Source of the DNA: CAWCJL01 sp963795775
GTDB taxonomy: Bacteria; Acidobacteriota; Terriglobia; Terriglobales; Acidobacteriaceae
Direction of reading: 5' to 3'
Length of the DNA stretch: 64,000 bases
Assembly (NCBI GenBank): GCA_963795775.1
Contig: CAWCJL010000008.1
Span: forward strand, 558,001-622,000
The notes below the pieces were generated by a model. That model ran no database searches. It was not told the DNA's origin and worked only from the letters and a program-made list of their open reading frames with translations. Every line of letters begins with the position of its first letter. Positions within the stretch are counted from its first letter, which is position 1. The position numbers were made by a program, and so were the translations under genes. Positions 53,116 through 61,846 of the stretch are shown in pieces.

Positions 53116-54038
53116 CTACCGCTGACACCCCGGACAATAATGGGTTCCCCGCCCCGCCAGCACAATGCGCCGGATCGGCCGCCCGCACTCCAGGCAGGGC
53201 TTTCCCTCGCGCAGGTACACGCGGTGCTCAAGCTGAAAAAAGCCCTTCACTCCGGCCGCATCGACATAATCCGACACCGACGATCCGCCAAGCGCGATGG
53301 CTTCCCGCAGCACACGCTGGAGTGCTCCGTGAAGCCGCTCCAACTCACCCCGGCTCAGCCGCGCGGCCATGCGCCGCGGCCGGATTCCGGCACGAAAGAG
53401 GCTCTCGTCCGCATAGATGTTGCCCACCCCATGCAACAGTTTCTGGTTGAGCAACGCGGCCTTGATGCTGGTCCTGCGCCCCCGGAACAGCGCGCTAAAT
53501 GCTTCCGGCGAGATCTGCAGCGGCTCCGCTCCCGGCCCGCGAAACGGCTCCGCCTTGCCCGGTTCCACGTTGCCTCCCTCGACCTCGCCGGCACCGTCCC
53601 GCGCGGCTCCGCGTAGCAGGTAAAGAGCCATGCGGCCGAAGCGGCGCGCATCTACAAAGCGCAGCTCCCGTCCCGAACTCAGCCGCAACACCCCGTGTGT
53701 ATGCGCCGGCATAGGGGTCGCGGCTTCGCAAACCAGCAGGCGCCCGGTCATGCCCAGGTGCACAATCCACTGCGCATCCGGGTTCTCCGTGCTCGCCTCG
53801 CGGGCTGAAGCTGCATCGACCGCAGCCTCCGGGCTCAGACGCGCAGATCGAAGACAATATGCTTGCCCACGCGGTAAACCCGTTCAATCCGCTTGTCCTG
53901 CAGGGCTTGGGCCATCGCGGCAGGCGGGGTCTTGAACGGCTCCGGCTTGCTGCCAAACCATGTGCCCTCGATCCGCTCGCCGCGCACGCGCTCGTCTACT
54001 CCGCGCGCCACCGTTTCCACTTCCGGCAACTCTGGCAT
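53116..54038 (-). CDS. mutM: Formamidopyrimidine-DNA glycosylase MutM/Fpg (one frame break)
   Basis: Removes 8-oxoguanine and other oxidised purines from DNA. The N-terminus 'MPELPEVETVARGVDERV' has the catalytic Pro2-Glu3. 'VGKHIVFDL' and 'HLGMTGRLLV' follow, then the helix-two-turn-helix 'LLNQKLLHGVGNIYADESLF' and the C-terminal zinc finger 'CLECGRPIRRIVLAGRGTHY' with its last cysteine pair in CPGC. About 307 residues. The frame breaks at 53838-53842: it runs to VFDLRV then a stop, while LSPEAAVD...NPDAQWIVHLG continues one base off. Adding one base restores continuity. Confidence 0.92.
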
Positions 54039-54289
54039 GGTTCCATTCTCGCCGAAAATGCGCGGCGCCGGCCCGCCGAAGCCCGTTCGGCGGCGGCCTG
54101 TGCACGAACCATCTATCGCGTTTTGCCCAATTTTGATCCCGTTGCCGTGCGTTATATGATCGACCTCGGCGCGGGTTCCTCTCGCGCCTCGAGACCCCCC
54201 TGCGCATGCACATGCCTCGGGCGGCGACGCCCAACACGATGCGCAGCCCCGGTGTGCCGCGAAAATGGAGAACCGGGAGTGGAGAATAG

Positions 54290-55606
54290 ATGCGAGCAAA
54301 GACAGCGGTAGTGCTGGGCGCCCAGTGGGGCGATGAAGGCAAAGGCAAGATCGTGGATGTGCTCTCGGAGCGCTTCGCCGTGGTGGCGCGCTATGCGGGC
54401 GGGCACAACGCAGGCCACACGGTCATCATCCACGGCCAGAAGTTCATTCTCCAGCTTGTTCCCTGCGGGGTTCTCCGGCCGGATTGCCAGGCCGTCATCG
54501 GCAATGGTGTGGTGCTTGATCCCATGGCCTTTCTGAAAGAAGTGGAGAAGCTGGAGGCGCTGGGCGTAGACGTCCGCGGCCAGCTCTTTGTCTCCAACCG
54601 CGCCCAGGTCATCCTGCCCTACCACCGCATGATCGAACTGGCCAGCGAAAGCGCGCCCGGCCGCACAAAGATAGGCACGACCAGTCGCGGCATTGGCCCC
54701 GCCTACGAAGACAAAATGCACCGCAGCGGCCTCCGCGTGGTCGATCTGCTCAACACCAAGCTGCTGAAGACCCACATTGAGAACGCCTGCCGCGAGAAAA
54801 ACGCCATCGCGCACGCGCTTTTCGGCACCGACCCGCTCGACCCCGAGAAGATGTATGAGGAATACGCTGCGGCCGCCGAACGCGTGCGCCCCTTCGTGAC
54901 CGATACCGGACACCTCCTGAACACTGCCATCGCAGGCGGCAAGAGCGTGATGTTTGAGGGAGCCCAGGGCACGATGCTGGACATTGATCACGGCACCTAT
55001 CCCTTTGTCACCTCGTCCTCGGCCACGGCCGGGGGCGCGGTGATCGGCACCGGTGTCGGACCTACGCGCATTGGAACGGTGATCGGCGTGACCAAGGCGT
55101 ATGTCACCCGCGTGGGCGAAGGCCCCTTCCCTACGGAAATCCACGATGCGATGGGAGAAGAGTTGCGGGCGCGCGGCCAGGAATACGGCGCCGTCACCGG
55201 CCGGCCCCGCCGCTGCGGCTGGCTGGACCTGCCGCTGCTGCGCTATTCCAACCAGATCAACGGCACCGAGTGGCTCGTCGTCACTAAGCTGGACGTTCTC
55301 GACAGCTTTGCGGAAATCCCGGTATGCACCGGCTACCGCATCCATGGCAAGGAGACCGACCTGGTCCCGGCAGATGTCAGCGGTCTCGAGGCGATCGAGC
55401 CGGTGTACACCCGCCTGCCCGGCTGGCAAAGCTCGACCGAAGGAATCCGCAGTTTTGAAGAGCTGCCGGCACGTGCACAGGAATATCTGCGCTTCCTGGA
55501 ACGCGAGTCCGGCGCCAGGATCGGCATGGTATCCACCGGCCCTGATCGGGAGCAGACCATGAACCTGCCCGACTTCGAGCAGGCTCTTCGCGAATTTCAC
55601 GCCTAA
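54290..55606 (+). CDS. purA: Adenylosuccinate synthetase PurA
   Basis: Joins IMP and aspartate with GTP, the first step from IMP to AMP. 'AVVLGAQWGDEGKGKIVDVL' (key QWGDEGKGK) is the GTP/phosphate loop at residues 6-25. 'GGHNAGHTV', 'RGIGPAYEDKMHRSGLRVVD' and 'TRVGEGPFPTEI' are the other strict signatures. The 438-residue length is standard. The gene is divergent from mutM (250 bases between start codons). Confidence 0.97.
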   Translation: MRAKTAVVLGAQWGDEGKGKIVDVLSERFAVVARYAGGHNAGHTVIIHGQKFILQLVPCGVLRPDCQAVIGNGVVLDPMAFLKEVEKLEALGVDVRGQLFVSNRAQVILPYHRMIELASESAPGRTKIGTTSRGIGPAYEDKMHRSGLRVVDLLNTKLLKTHIENACREKNAIAHALFGTDPLDPEKMYEEYAAAAERVRPFVTDTGHLLNTAIAGGKSVMFEGAQGTMLDIDHGTYPFVTSSSATAGGAVIGTGVGPTRIGTVIGVTKAYVTRVGEGPFPTEIHDAMGEELRARGQEYGAVTGRPRRCGWLDLPLLRYSNQINGTEWLVVTKLDVLDSFAEIPVCTGYRIHGKETDLVPADVSGLEAIEPVYTRLPGWQSSTEGIRSFEELPARAQEYLRFLERESGARIGMVSTGPDREQTMNLPDFEQALREFHA

Positions 55607-55657
55607 CATATCAGCGGCGCGGCTTTCCGGAAACGGCGCCCAAGGAGGCAAGCAGTC

Positions 55658-55945
55658 ATGGTCAGCTTCACCGTACGCATGCGGTTTGCGCCGGAAGACC
55701 GGCAGCAGCTCACGGATATTCTGCGCGAGCTGGCCCTGGCCTCCCGCCAGGAGCCTGGCTGCGTCACTTATGTGCCGCACTTCGTCGAAGGCGAGCCGGA
55801 CACGGTGCTTATATACGAGCAGTACCAGGATGCCGCGGCGCTCGAAGCGCATCGCGGGAGCGAGCACTTCCGCAAATACGCTATCGGCGGACTGTACCAA
55901 CTCATGCGTGAACGCAGCAGCGAGAACCTGCACGCTGTTGCATGA
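55658..55945 (+). CDS. Antibiotic-biosynthesis-monooxygenase (ABM) domain protein
   Basis: 95 residues, one dimeric alpha-beta barrel. 'FTVRMRFAPEDRQQLTDILRE' is the first strand and helix, 'SRQEPGCVTYVPH' the conserved second strand, and 'IYEQYQDAAALEAHRGSEHF' the EQ.....AH.....H signature of the YgiN/ABM family. Members are quinol or polyketide monooxygenases without cofactor. The ribosome site AAGGAGG is excellent. The gene follows purA by 51 bases. Confidence 0.88.
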   Translation: MVSFTVRMRFAPEDRQQLTDILRELALASRQEPGCVTYVPHFVEGEPDTVLIYEQYQDAAALEAHRGSEHFRKYAIGGLYQLMRERSSENLHAVA

Positions 55946-56102
55946 TGCGGGTTACCTCCGGCACGCTGTCGAGTGAAGTTCCTGCATCCGCAGCCCTCGC
56001 TGCCGCTATGCTGGTGCACAGGTGAAACAGGCTACAGGGGCAAATTCCCGTTTGAGGCGCCGAACTGTGCGGTCTGCTGCATCTCTTTGACTGACCCGTT
56101 GT

Positions 56103-56651
56103 ATGCGGACTACGATCCATAGGCTTATGCATGCTCCCCTCGAGCGGCGCTCGCGCACCCACAGGGCTCGGAACCGTCTCCGGCTTTCGTTTCTGCTGCT
56201 TGCCGTTGCGCTTTTTGGGCTTGTGAGGCAGGCCCCGGCCAGCCCGATCCCTCTGCCTCATCACGACGACAAACTACACCGGGAGATCGAGGGCCTGGAG
56301 TCGCAGTGGCGCAATGCTGTGCTGAATAACGATGTCGCTGTCATCGACCAACTGCTCGCCGACGACTACCTGGGTGTGACCGCGAACGGCACGCTGGAGA
56401 CCAAGGCGGATGCGATCGCCATGCGGCGCTCGGGCAATATCCGCATCTCGGAACTGCAGCCCACTGATACCAAGGTGCGCGTCTACGGCAATACCGCCGT
56501 CGTGACCTCCCGCGTACAACTGGCGGGCACCAGCGACGATCACGACATCAGCGGCACGTACAGGTACACGCGGGTCTACAACAAACGCTCCGGTGCCTGG
56601 AAAATCGTGAGCTTTGAAGCCAGCCGCATTCCCCCGGGCGCACGCCACTAG
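56103..56651 (+). CDS. Secreted DUF4440/NTF2-like protein
   Basis: 182 residues. A hydrophobic N-terminal segment near 28-42 (LSFLLLAVALFGLV) is an uncleaved anchor or signal. The NTF2-like cone follows: 'LESQWRNAVLNNDVAVIDQL', 'LADDYLGVTANGTLETKADA', and the closing strands 'YRYTRVYNKRSGAWKIVSFE'. This is a DUF4440 (SnoaL-like) pattern. The substrate is unknown. The start is uncertain: ATG 56103 is the longest, and a later start at residue 9 (MHAPLERR) is possible. Confidence 0.8.
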   Translation: MRTTIHRLMHAPLERRSRTHRARNRLRLSFLLLAVALFGLVRQAPASPIPLPHHDDKLHREIEGLESQWRNAVLNNDVAVIDQLLADDYLGVTANGTLETKADAIAMRRSGNIRISELQPTDTKVRVYGNTAVVTSRVQLAGTSDDHDISGTYRYTRVYNKRSGAWKIVSFEASRIPPGARH

Positions 56652-56770
56652 ACCGCGGCACTTTCGGCTCGCTTCCCCAGCCCCGCTCGTACTGCGCCCA
56701 AACCGCACCGTGAACCGCCCCGGCGCAGAGTTCGCGAACCCCGGCGCGGTCTTCGGCATCCTTACAAACG

Positions 56771-58042
56771 ATGACTTCTGTGAAGACGCTCCGGGCGGCT
56801 GGTTTTGAAAAGACGCTGGCCAGCGCCAAGCGAACCATGGTGTTCAGCGAGATCGCCAGGCTCGCGCTGGATAGCTTCAGCGCGAACAAGGTGCGCTTCG
56901 CCCTGACGGCGCTCGGCATGGTGATCGGTTCCGCTTCGCTCATCCTGGTGGTCACTATCGGCCTCACCGGCAAACAGTACATCCTGAACCAGATCCAGGG
57001 GATCGGCACCAACATGGTGGAGTTGGAGTACTCCGGGGGAGGCTCCGCCTCGGCCGGCGACTACCGCAATGATTTCCTGACGCGCGACGATGAAAAAGCC
57101 GTGATGGCGCAGGTGCCGGCCATCTCCGCCTCTTCTCCCATGCTGGAAATGCACGACCGTATCAGCTTCGGCGGGGGCGTCGTGAAGGACATCCTGGTGC
57201 TGGGCGTTTCCCCGCAGTATCGGGCGGTACGCAACCTAGTGGTGATGAGCGGACGCTTTTTCGACGACGAGGACGAGGCCACGCACACCAAGGTTGCGGT
57301 GGTGACTGAGCCCTTTGCGCGGCAGATGTTCGGCAGCGCCGATTCGGCTATCAACCAGAGCTTCCAGTTGAGCGGCATCCCGTTCACCATCATCGGCACC
57401 TTCCGCGAACGGGTAGACACCTTTGGGCAGTCGGAGATCGCCGATCAGACCATTCTGATTCCCTACTCCGTGGCCCGCTACTTTACCGGAACCGACAACG
57501 TGAAGCAGATCTTCTTCTCGGTGCGCGATTCGAACGACGTGCCCGCGGCTACCGAGCAGATCCTGAAAGTGGTCCAGGCGCGGCACAAGGCGAACTCCGT
57601 CTATCGCACCCAGACTTTGACCGAGCTGCTCAACACCGCCAGCGTGATCGCAAATGCGTTGACCGTGGTGCTGCTGCTGGTCGCCATGGTCACGCTTGCT
57701 GTCGGCGGCGTCGGCATCATGAACATCATGCTTGCGAACGTCCGCTCTCGGATTCGTGAGATCGGCATCCGCAAGGCGCTGGGCGCAACTTCGCGCGAGA
57801 TACGGCTGCAGTTTCTGATGGAAGCGGTCCTGATTTCCTTGAGCGGCGGCGTAGTCGGGGCACTCATCGGGATGGCGTTCCCGGTATCGGTGCGCCTGTT
57901 TACCAGCTACCATATGCCGATCTCTGGCTTGTCCGTAATCGTGGCACTGCTTGCCGCCGTGCTGGTCGGCGTCACCTTCGGGACGCTCCCGGCAACACGC
58001 GCCGCGCAACTGGATCCGGTTGAGAGTCTGAAGTACGAATAG
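56771..58042 (+). CDS. MacB/FtsX-type ABC transporter permease without adjacent ATPase
   Basis: 423 residues. Membrane helix near 48-66 in 'RFALTALGMVIGSASLILVV', then a periplasmic MacB core domain (about 70-290), then three helices in the FtsX domain ('VVLLLVAMVTLAVGGVGIMN', 'LANVRSRIREIGIRKALGAT', 'LISLSGGVVGALIGMAF'). The 'GIRKALGAT' loop contacts the ATPase. No ATPase or HlyD-like partner is nearby, so these must be encoded elsewhere. Family roles include macrolide, lipoprotein and peptide efflux. Confidence 0.88.
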   Translation: MTSVKTLRAAGFEKTLASAKRTMVFSEIARLALDSFSANKVRFALTALGMVIGSASLILVVTIGLTGKQYILNQIQGIGTNMVELEYSGGGSASAGDYRNDFLTRDDEKAVMAQVPAISASSPMLEMHDRISFGGGVVKDILVLGVSPQYRAVRNLVVMSGRFFDDEDEATHTKVAVVTEPFARQMFGSADSAINQSFQLSGIPFTIIGTFRERVDTFGQSEIADQTILIPYSVARYFTGTDNVKQIFFSVRDSNDVPAATEQILKVVQARHKANSVYRTQTLTELLNTASVIANALTVVLLLVAMVTLAVGGVGIMNIMLANVRSRIREIGIRKALGATSREIRLQFLMEAVLISLSGGVVGALIGMAFPVSVRLFTSYHMPISGLSVIVALLAAVLVGVTFGTLPATRAAQLDPVESLKYE

Positions 58043-58099
58043 AACGAAATAGCGAACCAAGCTGAAGTGAAACTTAAGATAAGAGCAGCCGCGAGGGCC

Positions 58100-58342
58100 C
58101 TATTGCACGAACGCGACCTTCTCAAACTCCGCCTGCATGCACTCCGGCGTGCAGCGCGAACCTTCAATCCGGGGCACCATGTCGCGCACATGCTGCGCAC
58201 TCACCCCGTAGCCGTGTCCGGTGAGAAAGCCGCTGATCACTTCAGCAGCCTGCCAAGTGTCCAGGCCGGCCTGCATTAATTCATTGCGAAGGCCTGTAAG
58301 TTCTGCGGTCGAGAACTTTTCGATCCTGGCGGACTCCGTCAT
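58100..58342 (-). CDS. Hypothetical protein
   Basis: 80 residues from the ATG at 58342, which has AGGAG 7 bases upstream. It is alpha-helical and charged ('EKFSTAELTGLRNELMQAGL'), with two cysteines near the end ('GSRCTPECMQAEFEKV'). No signal or membrane segment. I do not recognise a family. It converges on the permease gene. Confidence 0.65.
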   Translation of the reverse strand: MTESARIEKFSTAELTGLRNELMQAGLDTWQAAEVISGFLTGHGYGVSAQHVRDMVPRIEGSRCTPECMQAEFEKVAFVQ

Positions 58343-58518
58343 TCGCATTCTCCTGGATTGGATGGCCTGGCTGTTCACGCATAGTAAGCATGCGTATGCC
58401 GGGTAGGATTCGGAGTAGCCAGCAATCGCTGCCTGCCAAGCCCAACCGAATGGAACCTATTTTGGTAACTTCGAGTTATCACGCAGGAAAGAACACGCCA
58501 AAGAGCGGAGACACAAAG

Positions 58519-58659
58519 ATGAAGCACGACAACGAGCAGGAGCCGGAGCGGCGCAGCCTTTCCTGGGCCTTGATGATGGTCCTGGTCCTTCTTACCTTGG
58601 GGATCGCGGTGCTGCTGGCATACCTCATCGTGGTACATAATTTTCCGCACACCCGCTAG
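58519..58659 (+). CDS. Small single-pass membrane protein
   Basis: 46 residues. A charged N-terminus (MKHDNEQEPERRS) and one membrane helix (WALMMVLVLLTLGIAVLLAYL), then a short tail. The GGAG at 58506-58509 is about 9 bases from the ATG. Small proteins of this sort often tune membrane complexes; none can be named. It lies between two oppositely oriented genes. Confidence 0.6.
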   Translation: MKHDNEQEPERRSLSWALMMVLVLLTLGIAVLLAYLIVVHNFPHTR

Positions 58660-58678
58660 TCACACGATACCGACGCAG

Positions 58679-58888
58679 TTACTTTTGCTCTGCGGCCGAC
58701 GCCAGCAGGACCAACAACCCATCCATCACCGGGTAGCGACGCTCACATCCCGTGCACACCATCACCTCCGGTTTCTGGGCAAGACGACCGTGACATACCG
58801 GGCACGCCAGGACCGACAGGGTTTCCCTCCTCCTGTCTGCGACGTTTTGGCCTTTCTCGACACGGCGTTCGGGTCTGTGGGACGGCAT
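58679..58888 (-). CDS. Trm112/UPF0434 family zinc-ribbon protein
   Basis: 69 residues. The Trm112 pattern is 'LACPVCHGRL' and 'VCTGCERRYPVMDGLLVLL' (two CxxC pairs and the PV.DG.P/LVLL end). In other organisms Trm112 activates several methyltransferases, and the bacterial forms are of unsettled role. It starts 30 bases from the divergent folD. Confidence 0.85.
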   Translation of the reverse strand: MPSHRPERRVEKGQNVADRRRETLSVLACPVCHGRLAQKPEVMVCTGCERRYPVMDGLLVLLASAAEQK

Positions 58889-58918
58889 TTCACCAGTCTA
58901 TCCGCGCTATCCGTTACC

Positions 58919-59884
58919 ATGAAGAGAATGAGTCGCGAAAGCATGACAGAAGCGCAGAAGACCATGCCGCGGGTGCTCGAGGGCGCCACCATCGCGGCTG
59001 CCATCAAGGCCGACGTCGCGGCGGAAGTACAACGTCTGGCGCAACAAGGCATTCGTCCCGGCCTGGCCGCCGTGCTGGTCGGGCATGTGCCCGCCTCCGA
59101 AATCTACGTGCGCAGCAAGGTGCGCACCTGCGGTGAACTGGGCATTTACAGCGACCTCATCACGCCACCTGAGACAGTGACCACCGAAGAAATGCTGCAA
59201 CTGGTGAAGGACCTGAACGCGCGCGAGGACATCGACGGCATCCTGCTGCAACTGCCGCTGCCGCCGCAGGTCAACGCCAAGCTGCTGCTCGAAGCCGTGG
59301 CGCCGGAAAAGGATGTGGACGGATTCCACCCGGTGAACGTTGGCCGTCTCCAGACCGGGCAGCCTGCACTGGCTCCGTGTACCCCGGCGGGCGTGATCCA
59401 GATACTCAAGCGCAGCCACATCCCCATCGCCGGACAGCATGCCGTGGTGCTGGGCCGCAGTGACATCGTCGGCAAGCCGGCCGCCATCCTGCTGCTCGCC
59501 GAAAATGCCACGGTTACAATTTGCCACTCGAAGACACGGGACCTTGCCGCCTACTGCCGCAGCGCCGATATCCTGGTGGCCGCCATCGGCCGTCCCGGCT
59601 TTGTGCAGCCGGATATGGTCAAGCCCGGCGCCACGGTGATCGATGTCGGCATCAACCGCATCACCGAGCGTGAAGAGTTTGACCGCTTCTTCGCCGGCAA
59701 CGCCCGGCGCGAAGAGATGTTTCTGCTCAAGGGCTCTACCCTGGTCGGCGATGTGGCGCCTGCGGCTTACGGCGTGGCCGGCGCGTATACGCCGGTGCCC
59801 GGCGGCGTGGGCCCTCTCACCATCGCCATGCTGATGAGCAACACCGTCCGGGCGGCAAAACTGCGGCGCGGCATGGCCGTCTAG
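58919..59884 (+). CDS. folD: Bifunctional methylene-THF dehydrogenase/cyclohydrolase FolD
   Basis: Interconverts 5,10-methylene-, methenyl- and 10-formyl-THF, the one-carbon donors for purines. 'AAVLVGHVPASEIYVRSKVR' (key YVRSK, catalytic Lys), 'GILLQLPLPPQVN' and 'KDVDGFHPVNVGRL' are FolD signatures, and 'VVLGRSDIVGKPAAILLLAE' is the NADP loop. 'PVPGGVGPLTIAMLM' closes it. About 321 residues from ATG 58919 (58928 and 58943 are alternatives). coaE begins 14 bases after the stop, so a shared transcript is likely. Confidence 0.96.
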   Translation: MKRMSRESMTEAQKTMPRVLEGATIAAAIKADVAAEVQRLAQQGIRPGLAAVLVGHVPASEIYVRSKVRTCGELGIYSDLITPPETVTTEEMLQLVKDLNAREDIDGILLQLPLPPQVNAKLLLEAVAPEKDVDGFHPVNVGRLQTGQPALAPCTPAGVIQILKRSHIPIAGQHAVVLGRSDIVGKPAAILLLAENATVTICHSKTRDLAAYCRSADILVAAIGRPGFVQPDMVKPGATVIDVGINRITEREEFDRFFAGNARREEMFLLKGSTLVGDVAPAAYGVAGAYTPVPGGVGPLTIAMLMSNTVRAAKLRRGMAV

Positions 59885-59897
59885 CCTGGGCCGCCAC

Positions 59898-60605
59898 ATG
59901 CTGCGGGTAGGTTTGACCGGAGGATTGGGCAGCGGCAAAAGCACTATCGCCGCCATCTTCCGTGCGTGCGGTGCGCATGTGATCGAGGCGGACGCGGTGG
60001 GCCGCAACCTGATGCAGCCCGGGCAGCCGGTATACGACCGCATCATCGTCGCCTTTGGCAACACAGTCGTGAATGCTGACGGCTCACTGGACCGCAAGCG
60101 CCTGGCCACCCTTGCTTTTGCGGAAGGCCGGCTCGGCGAGTTGGATCGCATCATTCATCCGCCCGTGATTGCCGCGCAGGAGCGCTGGATGGATGCCCTG
60201 TTCGCGCAGCAGCCGGAGGCGGTGGCCATCGTCGAATCGGCGCTGATCTTTGAAGCGGGCCGCGCCGCCGAGCATGGCGGCACTGTTCCCGGTTGGCGCG
60301 ACCGCTTTGATCGCATCGTGCTGGTCACCGCGCCGGACGAAGTCAAAATTGCGCGCTTCGTCGAGCGCATCGCGGCTGGCACGCCGATAAGTGCCGAAGC
60401 CCGCGAAACACTCGCGGAGGATGCCCGCCGGCGACTCCGCGCACAGATACCGGATGCGGAAAAGATTGCGATGTGTGATTACGTGATCCGGAATGAGACG
60501 TCTCTCGAAGAAGTGCGGGCTCAGGTCGTCACGATTTTCGAGAGGCTGCAGGAGCTGTCCCGCCCGTCGGGAAATGATGGACGCCGGCGGGGAAATACGT
60601 TTTAA
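59898..60605 (+). CDS. coaE: Dephospho-CoA kinase CoaE
   Basis: Phosphorylates dephospho-CoA with ATP, the last step of CoA synthesis. P-loop 'VGLTGGLGSGKSTIAA' at residues 4-19, 'VIEADAVGRNLMQPG', and 'ELDRIIHPPVI' are diagnostic. 235 residues, with a somewhat longer C-terminal tail than the E. coli enzyme. A 'GWRDRFDRIVLVTAP' segment fits the substrate-binding region. The htrA gene follows after 41 bases. Confidence 0.94.
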   Translation: MLRVGLTGGLGSGKSTIAAIFRACGAHVIEADAVGRNLMQPGQPVYDRIIVAFGNTVVNADGSLDRKRLATLAFAEGRLGELDRIIHPPVIAAQERWMDALFAQQPEAVAIVESALIFEAGRAAEHGGTVPGWRDRFDRIVLVTAPDEVKIARFVERIAAGTPISAEARETLAEDARRRLRAQIPDAEKIAMCDYVIRNETSLEEVRAQVVTIFERLQELSRPSGNDGRRRGNTF

Positions 60606-60646
60606 GTGGCGGCACACAGGGGCGCCACAAAGGAGAGAGTCGCGTT

Positions 60647-61822
60647 ATGCTGCTTCGCCGCTTGTTGCTAATCTGCCTGATCGTGGGAGGCTTCTGGTAT
60701 CTCACCTCGCACGCCGACTTCACTCGCCTGCACCGCTCTCCCCTGTTCAGCGGCACTGTATCGCGGCTGCACGGGCCCCTGCACCTCACCGAGGCGGATG
60801 CGCAGTCTGCCTATGACAGCGAAGAGGTGAATAACATCGCCACTTACAAGCGAGTGCTGCCCGCGGTGGTCAACATCACCTCTACCGCGGTGGCCTTCGA
60901 CTTCTTCTATGGCATGGTGCCGCAGCAGGGGCAGGGCTCCGGCTTCATCGTGGACAAGGACGGACACATCCTGACCAACTTCCACGTGATCGACGGCGGG
61001 CGGCAGATCGAAGTGACGCTGGCCGACAAGCACAAGTACAAGGCCCAGGTTGTGCTGACCGATAAGCCGCACGACCTCGCGCTGATCCAGATCAACGCCC
61101 CCAACCTGACCCCCGCCGTGCTGGCCGATTCGCGCGGCCTGCAGGTGGGCCAGAAGGTGTACGCCATCGGCAATCCCTTCGGCCTGAGCGGCACGATGAC
61201 CACCGGCATCATCAGCGCCATGCGCTCCATCCGCGGACCCGAAGGCAACCTCATCGAGAACGCGATCCAGACCGATGCGGCGATCAACCCCGGCAACTCC
61301 GGCGGGCCGCTGCTGAACTCGCATGGTGAGGTGATCGGCATCAACTCGTTGATTGCGACCAACCCCAATGAGCAGATCGAGCAGAGCGCAGGTATCGGGT
61401 TCGCCATTCCCATCAACACGGCGAAAGCGGTGCTCGAAGACTTTGCGCACTACGGCCGCGTGCGCCGGCCTTCGCTCGGCATCGTATCGCTGCCCATCGG
61501 ACCGGACCTCGCCGAGCAGCTCGGGCTGCCTGCCGATTCCGGCGTGCTCATCCAGAAGACCGTGCCAGGCGGTGCGGCGGAACGCGCCGGCCTGCGCGGC
61601 GGCTCGCAGGAAGCGTACCTCGGCAACACGCCGATCTACCTCGGCGGCGACCTGATCGTCGCCATCGACGGCCAGGACGTGATCAACGGACAGGACATCT
61701 CGCTGGTGATGGACCAGCACCATACTGGCGATACCGTCACAATTACGTTCTTCCGTGGACAAAAGAAGATGACCGCGCGAGCCACGCTGGGCGAAGTGCA
61801 GTCGCGCGCCCAGTCCACTTAG
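60647..61822 (+). CDS. HtrA/DegP-type serine protease with PDZ domain
   Basis: 391 residues, membrane-anchored by an N-terminal helix (residues 3-19, LRRLLLICLIVGGFWYL) and facing the periplasm. The chymotrypsin-type triad is complete: His113 in 'LTNFHVID', Asp143 in 'KPHDLALIQI', Ser218 in 'NPGNSGGPLL'. A single PDZ domain ('RRPSLGIVSLPIGPDLAEQL' to 'ISLVMDQHHTGDTVTITFFR') follows. This is the DegS/HhoB layout rather than the two-PDZ DegP layout. It degrades or senses misfolded envelope proteins. Confidence 0.94.
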   Translation: MLLRRLLLICLIVGGFWYLTSHADFTRLHRSPLFSGTVSRLHGPLHLTEADAQSAYDSEEVNNIATYKRVLPAVVNITSTAVAFDFFYGMVPQQGQGSGFIVDKDGHILTNFHVIDGGRQIEVTLADKHKYKAQVVLTDKPHDLALIQINAPNLTPAVLADSRGLQVGQKVYAIGNPFGLSGTMTTGIISAMRSIRGPEGNLIENAIQTDAAINPGNSGGPLLNSHGEVIGINSLIATNPNEQIEQSAGIGFAIPINTAKAVLEDFAHYGRVRRPSLGIVSLPIGPDLAEQLGLPADSGVLIQKTVPGGAAERAGLRGGSQEAYLGNTPIYLGGDLIVAIDGQDVINGQDISLVMDQHHTGDTVTITFFRGQKKMTARATLGEVQSRAQST

Positions 61823-61846
61823 CGCAGTGCAGATTCGGAGAGAACG

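Noticed and set aside
54152..55933. A 593-codon minus-strand open frame opposite purA
   Set aside because: Shadow of purA and the monooxygenase gene; no motif, and it crosses two real genes.
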